64,000 nucleotides of DNA from Amblyomma americanum (GCF_052857255.1 NC_135506.1:82059618-82123617), one strand, 5' to 3'. Shown: positions 46,641 to 56,883, numbered from the stretch's first letter. A program made the numbers and translations. The notes: generated by a model from the letters alone, not told the origin.

Positions 46641-47494
46641 ACCATATAACGCGGCAAAATGGGCCGCAGGCGTTCATTGACGTTGACAACATTGTAGTAG
46701 TCTCTGTAAGTTTACCTGGTAACGATTTAGCGGTGCTTGCAGTTTTGACCTTCAAATCAGCCAGAGGTCTAACCAAAACGAAGCTATGATATAAGGTCAA
46801 TGTCAATGGTTAAAGTCAAAGGTCAAGTGCGAAGTTGAGACATTAATGAGATGATGTGGATACCACAGTCCTCCTTTAAGCTATGCAGCAGTAGTGACAG
46901 ATGTGCGCTGTATGGTTTGGCATTTACAACGTTGCAGCAAAATGGCGGCACTAAAGCAGAAGCGGCGCGTATGGTGGCCAAGTGGTTAAGGTGCTCGAAG
47001 TGCGTAAACACCTCCCAGGATATACCCATGCAAGATGGGTGTCAACACGGTACCCTCTTTCGTGTAGGGGAACGGCCTTGCGTGTTCACTGGCTAAATCG
47101 GAACTGCTCACTAAGCCTCAAAGGCAGCACCCGACCTTTTTAAACCCATTGAGTTCCATATTCACAACACGGAAGAGATCCGCCGGCTACGCGTCACGGC
47201 GCAACAGATAGGTTGGCTGGTGAGGCGCATTGTCACCATATCGCCGGGGTAGGAGAGAAGCCGACATGACCAGGATCATGCAGTAATTATTCAAATCACT
47301 CACGCAGGCATGAAGAGGCACTTAATAGCTTCATTAGAACATTGTACAAGGCGCAGGTGGCCGCCGCCGACTCCATCGCCTGACCTTTCGTTTCTCTCGC
47401 TCCCTAGCGACTACTGCTTATGCGCCACTAGCAGCACCGAGCCACTGGTGTTGCGCCGCTGCGCAGTGCCTCGCCTTTCCTCGAAAATCCAACT
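46641..47494. other. No gene seen
   Basis: Contains short AAGGTCAA-type repeats near 46795-46830. No recognisable coding. Confidence 0.35.
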
Positions 47495-47613
47495 TTCAGT
47501 TTTCTCTTTCTTCTTTCCCTCCATCCTTTACCCCTTCGTTTACGGCGCGGTTCGGGTGTGAACCGAGATATGTGATACTGTTACTGTGCCATTTTCTTTC
47601 CTCAAAAAACCAA
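47495..47613 (+). mobile_element. SINE 3' tail fragment, second type
   Basis: TTCTTTCCCTCCATCC, TTACGGCGCGGTTCGGGTG, TACTGTGCCATTTTC and CCTCAAAAAACC. Confidence 0.7.
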
Positions 47614-47631
47614 AGAAAACAAGCGAGCCGA

Positions 47632-47757
47632 CGGTGTTCATAGAGCTCATTTGCGTTGACAAATTTGCGAAGTCCGTTCATTTTTACGAGAGGAAAGGCG
47701 AACAACCGGCTCCGTGGGTCAGTGGAGACCTCAATCTCGCTTTTGCTTTGTATATCC
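47632..47757 (+). repeat. Repeat R fragment
   Basis: GTTCATAGAGCTCATTTGCG, GAGAGGAAAGGCGAAC, CCGTGGGTCAGTGGAGACC and TCAATCTCGCTTTTG. Confidence 0.55.
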
Positions 47758-48209
47758 TGGATTAGCTGACCTAATCCACATTAATTTTTTACACTGTCGC
47801 TGAGCTAGTCGAAGCCCATAAGACGGTACTTGTGACCCGCATATAGCGCACTGTTGGGGGACGCGTAATTATCGACAAACTCCACATCCACCCCGTAAAG
47901 AAGGTATGTGCAACATCCAATTTATCAGTCGAGATTGATAACAGGCTAGCTGTTAAACCAGTAGGCAAGAACATGCTGCCAGGCAGACACCATGCACGCC
48001 CACAGGAAAGCAAGGGCACCGGCCTTTGAGAAACAGCACAAGAACGAACCATGAGCAGTGTACAGGATGCAGCTCAACACATAAAAGGCGGAACAAGGTG
48101 GCATGTATGGCCACTCCAAAGTCAGCCCTCGTTTATGCTACAACCTTTCACGCTAGCTTAATATTCGAGGAAAAGGAAGTAGCTATAGCACGGAGGGGGA
48201 GTGGAGGGG
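47758..48209. other. No gene recognised
   Basis: Possibly upstream LINE-derived sequence. An 87-codon frame on each strand has no recognisable domain. Confidence 0.35.
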
Positions 48210-49163
48210 AGGGCATCGTGGATCTCCGCACCAAAAATATTCTAAGCGGCTCTAAGAGCGCCGTTCAAAATTTCGCCAAAACTCGGTAAGCGCGCTCGCA
48301 ATGCGAATTCTGCGCATCCGGACTCTCAACCACGACATCAATCGCGTATGGGTTCCGGCTCACGCGAGTAACTGCGGAAACGAGGGGGTCGACCATCTGG
48401 CCCGAGGTTTTAACCGACCGGGGGACGGGAGACCTCTCGGGAACGGACGCCCCCGCCGAGGCACACGACCCGTATACGTGAAGAATACAAACTTCGATCG
48501 CAAGCAGTGGTTAGAGCGCTCGGCTGCTGATCCGGTGTACTCGAGTTCAAACCCGACAGCGGCGGCTGCGTTTCGATGGCGATGAAACGCTAAGGCGCCC
48601 GTATGCTGTGCGATGTCAGTGCACAGGTGGTTGAAATTATTTCCGAGCCCTCCACTAAGGCACTTCTTTCTCAAATTCTTGTTTAAATCCCTCTTTTATC
48701 CTTTCCCTTACGGCGTGGTTCAGGTGTCCGCCGATACGTGAGCCAGGTACTGCGCCATTTTCTTTCCCCAGAAACAGTTTTCATTTTTTATAGCGAGCTA
48801 AGATGCGACCCTCACCCCGGACCTGGACAGGGCGCAATCCACGACAATCAGACGCCTACAAACAAATGCAATTTCTAGCTCCTACTGATTATGATTAATC
48901 AATAACCGTGAATAAGACCCCGCATGCCCGCACTGCGGTGATGGCACACACGCCACCCAAGACCATATTTTGTGGGATTGCGCTAGCAAACCCTCTTTGA
49001 TGACACTCTTGCCAGCTCCTGGAATGGGACAAACTCTTGGCCAGTTCAAGAAAACAACGCAACTGGCGCTCATCATGCGAGCTTGTCGCCTCCGACTGGA
49101 GGCCACCCTGGACTCGCCCCGGTCCCAACTAATCCCTTCCATTTCGAGGCAGTAAAGTTGTAG
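48210..49163 (+). pseudogene. I-like LINE fragment: RNase H and C-terminal zinc motif, split by a SINE
   Basis: Before the SINE, frames give SGSKSAVQNFAKT (48244; the RNase H Asp region, here Gly-Ser) and INRVWVPAHASNCGNEGVDHL (48331; the RNase H C-terminal His segment), separated by a frameshift. After the SINE, a frame reads CPHCGDGTHATQDHILWDC (48926), the zinc-binding C-terminal motif typical of such LINEs, then an Arg/Leu-rich end stopping at 49155. The second half recurs reversed at 52027-52475. Confidence 0.75.
48502..48788 (+). mobile_element. Second-type SINE within or abutting the LINE fragment
   Basis: The head is truncated (AGCAGTGGTTAGAGCGC), with a B box AGTTCAAACCCGAC. A 13-base gap removes the GTTAAAGATCC region. 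The tail TACTGCGCCATTTTC is followed by a T-rich spacer. The same SINE-LINE order is seen in reverse at 52476-54060. Confidence 0.85.
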
Positions 49164-49250
49164 CCACCCACCACCTTCCCTTACGGCGCAGTTCGGGTGT
49201 CCACCGAGATAAGTGCGACATTTACTGCGCCATTTCCTCGCCTAAACACC
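49164..49250 (+). mobile_element. SINE-like 3' tail directly after the LINE ORF end
   Basis: Follows the LINE stop by about 20 bases and reads CTTCCCTTACGGCGCAG, TCGGGTGTCCACCGAG and TACTGCGCCATTTCC, matching the 3' tail of the second-type SINE. The same junction is present in the reversed copy at 52027-52115. It is either the LINE's own 3' end, shared with the SINE, or a truncated SINE. Confidence 0.65.
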
Positions 49251-49254
49251 AATT

Positions 49255-49495
49255 TGCTGCATTTTTATGAAGGGAAAACGCTAAGGCGCACGTGTGCTGT
49301 GCGATGTCAGGGGTGATTTAGATCTCCAGGTAGTCTAAATTAATCTGGAGCTCTCTACTACGGCAGCTCTTCCTTTCTTCTTTCACTACCTCCTTTGCCC
49401 TTTCCTTACGGCGTGGTTCTGGTGACCAACTATATATGAGACAGATACTGCGCCATTTCTTTTCCCCAAAAACCAATTATTATTATTGCTATTAT
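49255..49495 (+). mobile_element. Second-type SINE, 5'-truncated
   Basis: Begins in the body (GCTGCATTTTTATG), with GCGATGTCAGGGGTG lacking a few bases, the tail GATACTGCGCCATTTC, and ends in an ATT-rich run. Confidence 0.82.
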
Positions 49496-49576
49496 TTGAA
49501 AAAGTCGAATAAGTAAAAATTGCGGCTAAGAGAAAAAGAAGAAGCAAGAGGTATATGAGCAGAAGCCTTGGTCAGA

Positions 49577-49812
49577 AATTGATTTTTTGGAGGGAATGGA
49601 AATGGCGCAGTATCCGTCTCATATATCGGCGGACAGGCCGTAGCGGAGGGCTCCGGAAAAATCTCGACCACCTGGGTATCTTTAACGTGCCCTGACATCG
49701 CACAGCCCACGGGCGCCTTAGCGTTTTGCCTCCCTAAAAACGCGGCCGCCACAGTCGGGTTCGAACTAGGGAACTCCGGATCAGTAGCCGAGCGCCCTAA
49801 CCACTGACCGCA
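49577..49812 (-). mobile_element. Second-type SINE, internally deleted
   Basis: Minus strand, with the head region missing its last bases and the B box GGTTCGAAC. The body is canonical, but the pyrimidine segment between the body and the tail is deleted (CGGCGGACAGGCCGTAGCGG). Confidence 0.82.
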
Positions 49813-50197
49813 GGTCCTTGGTCTGAATGTCCCGGATTTGTGTGTCTCTCTCTCTGTCTGCATGAGCGAGCGATTGTGGCCCATCTCGAGCCAGTGGGCA
49901 CGGCTCAGGCTTCCCTTTCCATTCTTCCTTCTTGCAGTCACAAGAGCAACACAAGGGGATGCCCTTGGCGGCCGCGATGCGAGGTGGCTCGTGGGTTAGT
50001 TCGTTCCCGAGGCCTACCGATCAGGCGTTGAGACCACCGCTTTTCGTCCCGGCCCGTCGTCCACGAAGCTCTGCCGTCCTCGGAACTAGGGTCCTATCCT
50101 CGGTCCTAGGGTCCTTGGAACTAGGGTCGGCAGGCCTGCCGAATTATGTGCCGGGTTGGATAGCGCCACTCGCCCCCAGTACACTATAACAGATAGT
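49813..50197. other. No gene recognised; short local repeat
   Basis: A small repeat of GGAACTAGGGTC with TCGGTCCTAGGGTCC occurs at 50078-50132. The rest is possibly LINE-derived but unassigned. Confidence 0.35.
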
Positions 50198-50345
50198 ATG
50201 GGTGTCAGGTCAGCAGGGGGTTGAGGGGAACGAGGCCGCTCACGCGGCTGTCCAAGCGTTCCTTCCTCCGGGCTCCACTCGATCCCCCGGAGCCACCGCA
50301 GATCATACCAATCCTTCTAATCTCTTACTCGGATATAACAAACCA
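50198..50345 (+). pseudogene. LINE RNase H C-terminal fragment
   Basis: A frame reads GQQGVEGNEAAHAAVQAF, the conserved end of the RNase H domain of I-like LINEs (normally W-P-HxGxxGNExA). It breaks off where a SINE begins. Confidence 0.6.
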
Positions 50346-50354
50346 TCTACGCCT

Positions 50355-50594
50355 CTCTGCAGGCGGCTGCGTTTCGATGGAGGCGAAACGCTAAGGCGCC
50401 TGTGTGCTGTGCGATGTCAGTGCACGTTAAAGGTCCCCAGGTGGTCGAACTTATTCCAGAGCCCTCCACTACGGCACCTCTTGATTCCTTTCTTCTTTCA
50501 CCCCCTCCTTTATCTCTTCCCTTACGGCGTGGTTCAGGTGTCCAACGATATATGAGGCAGATACTGCGCCATTTCCTTTCCCCAAAAACCAAGT
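50355..50594 (+). mobile_element. Second-type SINE, 5'-truncated
   Basis: Starts at GGCGGCTGCGTTTCGATGG. The full body, pyrimidine segment and tail are present, ending CCCCAAAAACCA. Confidence 0.87.
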
Positions 50595-50675
50595 GGTGGT
50601 GGTTGTTTATTAAAATAATAGTAAAAAGGAAGGAAAAGATTTTTGCTAGCCCCGGTATCTGCCATCGATACTGAA

Positions 50676-50800
50676 GCACTTGAGCTGGGGCAGTGGAAAT
50701 AAAGGATAGCAGGCAGAATAGAGAAATGAAATCAAAGAGGTTAGGGGACAGGAAGAGAGGATAGGGGGAGAAGTAATATGTACAAACTATTTACACAATA
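50676..50800 (+). repeat. LINE-3'-UTR-like dispersed repeat
   Basis: Shares about 95 bp with the reverse complement of 12236-12335 and ends with an ATTATTATTATT-like tail, consistent with a LINE 3' end. Confidence 0.5.
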
Positions 50801-50819
50801 AATTATTATTATTACGCCT

Positions 50820-51265
50820 CTGCAGGAGGGTACTCCCGGGACACGCAAAAGTCTCGACAGAACCTAGGAGTGCCACCTTAGACAGCTCTAAACTCGGTCT
50901 TTCTTAAACCGCGTCACACTAAAACACATATGGACCCTACATTCACGGGCAGGTTGAAATTCTGCGGGCGATATGCAGACCTATACCACATGGTGTGAGC
51001 CAGCCAGTACAATACACATATAGCCGTTACAAGTCAAGCCAACTAGGGAGGGTTGGAAGGCGGCCGTGTCCGGCTGTGACCTGGAGGCCCAACAAGCCCT
51101 GGTCCAGAGAGCGCGGGCACCGGCGGAACCAATGGCATCCCGGAATAGGGAACTTTCTGACGGGCTAGTTGGTACATCTGTAGGTACTGCCACCCAGCGC
51201 AACAACCATCCCCCATTTCACATTCCTAATTTATTACAGTGCAGGAAATAATGTTTTATTCTCCT
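50820..51265 (+). pseudogene. I-like LINE, C-terminal fragment
   Basis: Successive frames read ADLYHMV (50974), the end of the zinc-binding C-terminal motif, then WEGWKAAVSGCDLEAQQ and ALVQRARAPAEP (51050-51130). This resembles the end of tick LINE polyproteins. Stops and at least one frameshift break it. Confidence 0.6.
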
Positions 51266-51277
51266 CCTTTTCCACCG

Positions 51278-51393
51278 GAACCCTCCACTACGCCACCTCT
51301 TTCTTGCTCTCTTCTTTACGTCCGTCCTTTATCCCTTCCCTTACGGCGCGGTTCAGGTGTCCGCTGATATATGAAACAAATACTGCGCCCACC
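51278..51393 (+). mobile_element. SINE 3' fragment abutting the next SINE
   Basis: CCCTCCACTACGCCACC, the pyrimidine segment, TTACGGCGCGGTTCAGG and AATACTGCGCC. Directly followed by a full SINE in the same orientation, forming a head-to-tail dimer. Confidence 0.75.
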
Positions 51394-51690
51394 CTCCGCG
51401 GTGGCTCAGTGGTTAGGGCGCTCGTCTACTGATCCGGAGTTCCCTCGTTCGAACCCGACCGCAGCGGCTGCATTTTAATGGAGGCGAAACGCTAAGACCC
51501 CCGTGTGCTGTGCGATATCAGTGCATGTTAAAGATTCCCAGGTAATCGAAATTACTCAGGAGCCCTCCACTACGGCACCTTCCTCGTCCTTATTTCTCTC
51601 GTTCCCTTCTTTCTCGTTTTCCTTACGGCCTTACAGGTGGCCCAATATGAGAGACTGATACTGCGCCATTTCCTTTCCCAAATACCAATT
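51394..51690 (+). mobile_element. Second-type SINE, full length
   Basis: The A box TGGCTCAGTGG is at 51402-51412 and the B box GTTCGAACCC at 51447-51456. The body, pyrimidine segment and tail are present, ending TTTCCCAAATACCAATT. Confidence 0.9.
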
Positions 51691-51737
51691 TAAATTTTTA
51701 TTTTTACATTCCGCAGGTGGATGCCACCGCATACAGA

Positions 51738-51868
51738 CAGACAGAGAAAAACTTTATTTGGCAAGTGAGTTTTAGACCGTGCTGGGTCCCCGGGCCACTG
51801 CGCGGTCGCGCACTGCATCAAGTCATGCGTAGGACATGACGTTGGCAGCCCGAGTCACCGCCGCAAGA
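51738..51868 (-). pseudogene. Probable LINE 3' end
   Basis: The minus-strand translation gives AAVTRAANVMSYA followed by VRDRAVARGPST, and then an AATAAAG-like end and CTGTCTGTCTG. This is the composition of tick LINE C-termini. Weak evidence. Confidence 0.4.
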
Positions 51869-52026
51869 TATCGGTGGACACCCGAACCGCGTCGTAAACG
51901 AAAGGTTAAAGGAAGGAGTTAAAGAAGAAAGGAAGAAAGAGGGGCCGTAGTGGAGGGCTCCGGAATAGATCCCTCCTGACATCGCACAGCATATGGGCGC
52001 CTTAGCGTTTTTCCTCCATAAAAAAG
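51869..52026 (-). mobile_element. Second-type SINE fragment
   Basis: Plus orientation: ATCGGTGGACACCCG, GGGGCCGTAGTGGAGG and CATCGCACAGC, with the central GTTAAAGATCC region missing. It pairs with 49255-49435 as part of an inverted duplication. Confidence 0.75.
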
Positions 52027-52475
52027 GAGCAAATTGGTTTTTAGGTGAGGAAATGACGCAGTAACTGTCTCACTTATCACGGTGGACACCCGAACCGCGC
52101 CGTAAAGGAAAGTGGTGGGTGGTTACAATGTTACTGCCTCAAAATTAGTTGGGACTGGGGCGAGTCCAGGTTGGCCTACAGTCGGGGCGACCAGCTCGCG
52201 TGATGAGGGTCAGTTGCGTTGTTCTCTTGAACTGGCCAAGAGCTTGTCCCATTCCAGGGAGCTGACAAGAGTGTCATCGGAGAGGGTTTGCTAGCGCATT
52301 CCCATAAAATATGACCTTGGGTGGCGTGTGTCCCGTCACCACAGTGCGGGCATTCACGGTTTGTGATTAATCATAATCGGTAGAAGCTAGGAATTGCCTT
52401 TGTTTGTAGGTGTCTGAGTGTCGTGGATTGCGCCCTGTCCAGGTCCGGGATGAGGGGCGCATCTTAGCTCGCGAT
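52027..52475 (-). pseudogene. I-like LINE 3' fragment, reversed copy of 48790-49250
   Basis: The reverse complement matches 48790-49250 throughout: CGAGCTAAGATGCG start, the CPHC-type zinc motif region, the ORF end, and the same SINE-like tail. Frameshifts break the ORF. It lacks the RNase H part. Confidence 0.75.
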
Positions 52476-52492
52476 AAAAAAAAACTTTAAAT

Positions 52493-54060
52493 TGTTTTTT
52501 TTTTTTGGGAAACGAAATGGCACAGAATCTGTCTCACATATCGGCGGACGTACACCTGAACCACACCGTAAGGGAAGGGATAAAGGAGGCAGTGGAAGAA
52601 GAATTTAAGAAAGAGTTGCCATAGCGGAGGGCTCGGGAATAATTTCGACCACCTGGGGATCATCATCATCATCATCAAAACGTTTATTTCCACCGAAATG
52701 AAACTCCTTTTCGGACCCCCCGGCACGCAGGCCTAAGGGAGCCCTACTTAGGAGCCTCGCAAACTAAGGTCTGGTGAAGACACATTGTCGCTTCACGGCC
52801 TCAGTCGCCAGGCGGATGGCTTGTCGCTGCTTAGCGGGGTCCTCGCTCCGCAGCAAGGTCTCCCAGGCTTCTCTGTCTTCTATCTTTTGCTCGGCGCCCG
52901 GGCTTCCAGCACATTCCCATATGACATGGTCGAGAGTGCCCCTCTCCCCGCACGTTATACAATATTGGTCGTTCTCCTCTTTGGAGATTGTGATGTATAC
53001 CCAGAAGGGGCTTATATGATTCCCCCCTTGCAATCTTCTCCACGCAATTGCCTCCTCTGTTGCGAGGGAACGGTCGGGCGGCGGATAGACCCTCCTGCTC
53101 AGCTTATAATGTTCCGTGATGTCGTGGTATCAAAGTAGGCCATCTTTCATGTCTGTGCGAGAGGGCTGCTCTGCGGCCGCCCGGTGATAGAGAGCTCGGG
53201 CAAGCTCGTGTGCAGCCTCATTTCTTGCAATAGACTCATGCGCTGGGATCCATATTATCTCTATGTTACGTTCTATCGGCCTCGCCTCGAGGACGTGTTT
53301 GGCCTCTTCCGAGATTCTTCCTTTCGCGAAGTTTCTTACTGCAGTTTTGCTGTCACTTAAAATCGTCGTGGCCTTGGTACCGACGCAAGCGAGCGCTATC
53401 GCCAACTCTTCCGCCGCATTGGCATCTCTTGTGCGGCTCGAAGCCGCTACCGTTGGTACTCCTGCCCCGTCGACCACAGCGGATACAGCCGCCCCGTGCT
53501 GTCCGCACGCCGCGTCTACGTACGCCACCTGGTCTGCGGGTCGCTCCTTCAGCTTCCTCTCATAGGCCTTAGCCCTATGTTCTCGCCTTTCCTTGTTATA
53601 CACGGGGTGCATGTTCCGCGGCATAGGTGGGACGCATATCTTGGCCCTGATTCCTGCCGGGATGTTTACCATCTTGTGCGTGCTACTTTCTGGCCGGATT
53701 CCTACCCATTCGAGTATTGTCCTGCCCGTTTCAGACTGGCCGAGCCGTTCTAATTGGGATATTCTCACCCCCTCTGCCAGCTCAACCCATCTGTTGTGTA
53801 CCCCCATTTTTTCAAGCCGCGCCGTCGACGTAGATGTCGGGAGTCCCAGAGCTCGCTTGGCGCATTTCCTCAATTTCCTGTCTACCTTCTCTATTTCTGC
53901 CTTGTTCATGTTTAGGTACGGCGTCGCGTAGCAGATCCGACTTATTACGTACACCTGGGGATCTTCAACGTGCACTGACATCACACAGCACACGGGCGCC
54001 TTAGCGTTTCGCCTCCATCGAAAGAAACGCAGCCGCCGCGGTCGGATTACAACCCTGGAG
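52493..54060 (-). mobile_element. Second-type SINE split by a LINE insertion
   Basis: The SINE tail half is at 52493-52661 and the head half at 53952-54060. Joining at the shared CACCTGGGGATC restores the normal SINE order. Its head is truncated and its B box mutated (CGGATTACAACCC). Confidence 0.85.
52662..53951 (-). pseudogene. I-like LINE, 5'-truncated insertion with RNase H, one in-frame stop
   Basis: Minus-strand ORF content in order: the RT C-terminal region (KLRKCAKRALGLPTSTS), an RNase H domain with YVDAACGQHG (first Asp), AEELAIAL (Glu), LSDSKTAVRNFAKG (second Asp) and IIWIPAHESIARNEAAHELA (His segment). A TGA at 53132-53130 follows. Then, in the same frame, come RRVYPPPDRSL and the zinc motif CITCGERGTLDHVIWEC, to a stop at 52764. 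The 3' end is a (GAT)n tail at 52676-52662. The frame's apparent N-terminus upstream of 53951 is translated SINE. Flanked by the 12-bp duplication CACCTGGGGATC. Confidence 0.88.
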
Positions 54061-54605
54061 CCGAACCATTTTTGTGGCTTCTTGCGATTCCCCCCGTGTC
54101 ACTCAGAACTGAAGCTCGAGGTAGTTCACCGAAAGGCATAGCGGTTATTGCTGGGCCTTGCCACTTGCAGCTGCAAATGACTTGGTGAAGCTAGAGCCAC
54201 AGCGCCTGTAGTACAGCCTTTTGTCACAACTTCTGCGACTTGTCGGAACAGCGGCCCCTGCTGCGCCGTTTACACATTGTGAACAAAATTATACAGATGA
54301 GGTTGGAACACTCCATGACAAGCGCGACCAGAACGAGCTGCGCTGTGCGGAATTAGGGCATACATACCACGGCTGCCTGCGGGTATACACACATGACTGA
54401 GTTAACAGAGAAGCACGGAATTCGACGCAAGCATTTTTTATGCCTGAAAAACACAAGAGGGGTTTGAAGATTTTATTGACCTAGTGCTGCCACGCACGAG
54501 GAAATGATATTTAATCAACTGCTGCGCAAAAATGCATTTCTCTTCCTAGGGTAGGTAGGGGGGCCGGTTGAAACATTAAATGTTATTCTGTATTCTGTAA
54601 TCTGC
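54061..54605. other. No gene seen
   Basis: Mixed composition, no recognised repeats or frames. Confidence 0.4.
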
Positions 54606-55195
54606 ATGACATTTATTCGTCCGGCGCTAAATGCAGTCAATATTAAAGGGAAGCAAGCAGAAGTGATAATCACGAACTACGAGCGAGCAGTTCAGCGCCT
54701 TCGAAAACCTGCGGAAAAAGCCACGATTCTCTCTCTGGGACCACATCATGTTTCAGAAGCTGGAATAAACGTTGACGTTCAATCGGTCCCGTCACACATC
54801 GCGGAACGAGAGAGCTGATGGTCTCGCCAGTTTGGCCCATACTTATAAGGCGCCTTTGACTCTGGCGAACGACCATAGGCAGCACTGCGTTGTTGTAATT
54901 CGCAGCCATTTTGTGTCCTTCTCGCCCAACATCTCACACCTTTCAGCAGTCGAGCATCGGACCTCGCTGTTCCGGCTACGCACAGAAGCTCATGGACGAC
55001 AGCCTGGTTACGCAAAGTAGGCCTCCTCGCGTCCCCGATTTGCACTGTGGCAAGTTCAAGCAGACCAAGGACACATCTTGTAGAAATGTGCCAAGTGAAG
55101 GAACGCACGAAATAATAGGAACCTAGCGTCTTTGGCAAAGGTAGCCAGTCTGCGTGGTTTGCTTCATGTATTCGAGTGCTTGCGGCTTACCTAAA
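54606..55195 (+). pseudogene. LINE 3' fragment (RNase H end and C-terminus), decayed
   Basis: Frames in order read VDVQSVPSHIAERE, then NERADGLASLAHTYKAPLTLA (54790-54880), which is the RNase H C-terminal pattern with GLAS-type ending. LFRLRTEAHGRQPGYAK and a later Cys-containing stretch resemble the zinc region. GLLHVFECLRLT (55157) is a plausible terminus. There are several frameshifts. It is a different lineage from the element at 52662. Confidence 0.55.
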
Positions 55196-55254
55196 CATCA
55201 AAAGGCCTTAAAAAGTGAGGAAAAGGGTTTGCCTTTGATTGCCGTGATTTATAG

Positions 55255-55440
55255 CTTGAGGGAGGAATAGAAGGAGAGATAGAGGGTTTATTGATAGGAA
55301 AGGAAGAGAGGTTGGCCTGAAAAATATATATCTGGCCTGCTACTCTGCTCTGGGGGACGGGAAGAGAAGATAAAAGAAGGTCACGATGGGGGACGATGAT
55401 GATGGGAGGAGGCAGATGAAAAACTACTTTAAAAAAAACA
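55255..55440 (-). repeat. LINE-3'-UTR-like sequence
   Basis: AGATAGAGGGTTTATTGATAG, GGCCTGCTACTCTGCTCTGG and GATGATGATGGGAGGAGG in plus orientation; looks like a reversed LINE 3' region. Weak. Confidence 0.35.
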
Positions 55441-56138
55441 AGGAGGAGGGATAAGTGCTCCATTACACTATACGACTGAGAAACAGATCATGCAGCCTGG
55501 TCGAGGTACTCGCAGCAGTACAGAGGATTTTACATGACTTCCTGGGTTTAGTCAGACTACTGGGTGTATTTAGCACTGCCAGTGTAGAGTCATGGGGACT
55601 ACTTTGATTATGGACTCCGCTAAGTAGCTTTTTCTCCTTTCTCTTTTTGTCTTCTCGCCATAGAGAGTGTTTGTACGTGCGAATGCCCAGTGGTAAGCTA
55701 AACATGGCTTCTTTATTCTTGAAACAAAATTGGTCGTGTTGCAGATTTACTGAAGCCGCGTGCAATATTTTAAACGGAAAATGATTAAATTTGTTTTAAA
55801 AGAATGTGGACAGCGTCCCACAAATGAAGCGCACTCCATTAATTCGGCGTTCGTAACTCTTGCAGCCTACTAACTACAGACGCTGTTTCCTACACAGCAG
55901 GCAGCTGCTGAGGCGGGAGACGCACATCGATTTCATCGCTTGAATAGAAAGAATTTTATACACCTTAAACTGCAGAGTTGTAGACCATGACGACAAACTA
56001 ACAACAGTGGCGTTTTTTGTTTTCGTCATTTTGACGATTATCGCTCTTTGAAGGCATCGAAGATTGACCAATCCGCGAGGAGAGACGACGAAGAAGCTGT
56101 GACGTCGATGCCGCGTGGCGCGTGCCAGCCAAGGAGGC
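55441..56138. other. No gene seen; upstream of putative promoter
   Basis: AT-rich. TGACGTCG at 56099-56106 is a CRE-like site 33-40 bases before the TATA box. Confidence 0.4.
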
Positions 56139-56170
56139 TATATAACAGCACATCATTGGAACGCCTCAGA
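56139..56170 (+). promoter_or_regulatory. Core promoter: TATA box and initiator
   Basis: TATATAA at 56139-56145 is followed 29 bases later by TCAGA at 56166-56170, fitting the arthropod initiator (TCAGT) and the usual TATA-to-start spacing. The CRE-like TGACGTCG lies just upstream. Confidence 0.45.
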
Positions 56171-56467
56171 CGAACGACAGCGGGTCTACGTGTAGGATGC
56201 AAGCAGCCATGGCTCTCGTGGAACGTAGGTGCTCCGGAGATGTACGAGTCTGCGAATCCTTGCTGCTCGGACCTGACAGGGCCTCCCAGTTCCTCTGCAG
56301 GTGGTCGCGGGTGACTGGGCCCCTACCGTGTAGCGGCCCTTTCCTGCTTCGATGCCTGCGCTTCCGCTGGCATCGATGCAACCTAAGCAGCCCAAGCGAC
56401 ACGCACCACGTCATCGCCTGCCTGGCTGCACCCAACACTGAGGGCAGCGTCTCTCGCTGAATTCTGA
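56168..56467 (+). other. Possible first exon with an 87-codon ORF
   Basis: It would start at the initiator. ATG 56197 opens an 87-codon frame (MQAAMALVERRCSGDV...) ending TGA 56458-56460, followed directly by a 5' splice site TTCTGAG|GTGAGCATA at 56467/56468. That donor and its +1 to +8 bases match unit 6. The segment GCGGCCCTTTCCTGCTTCG then ATGCCTGCG (56332) resembles the unit core. The product has no recognised domain. The start of transcription and the coding status are inferred. Confidence 0.35.
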
Positions 56468-56883
56468 GGTGAGCATAAACTGCTGCAAGCACGTTGCTGT
56501 ATCTGGCGCAGGTTTTTATTTTCTGTGCATAGCTGAGAGTGATTTCGTGTGGTCCTTCGGATATTCGATCTGCGTCTGTCTTGTCTCCTGTCTAGTCTAC
56601 CATTTCTTTTTCTGTGCTTTCTTTCCACGCATTCCGGTGGGCAATCATGCCAAAATTGCCGATTTATCGCACGTTCGAAGTTTGTAACAGCTGGCTAATT
56701 GGCTGTGCGTGTTTGAGAGTCCGCCCAAATTAGCCTAATATCTCTAAAATAGATCCTACGTGTAGGAACGCGGCGTAACGGTTTTAACGTCTCCGAGCGT
56801 CACATGAGCAGTGAGGGACATAGTAGCGGCGGCCCTCGTATTAATTTAGACCATCGATGGTCCTTCAACGTTAAGCCACAAGG
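56468..56883. other. No gene seen
   Basis: Putative intron start, then AT-rich sequence up to the block A boundary. Confidence 0.35.

Noticed and set aside
48026..48289. Independent host gene
   Set aside because: The C-terminal part reads as the RNase H segment of a LINE, and no start, splice or promoter signals support a host gene.
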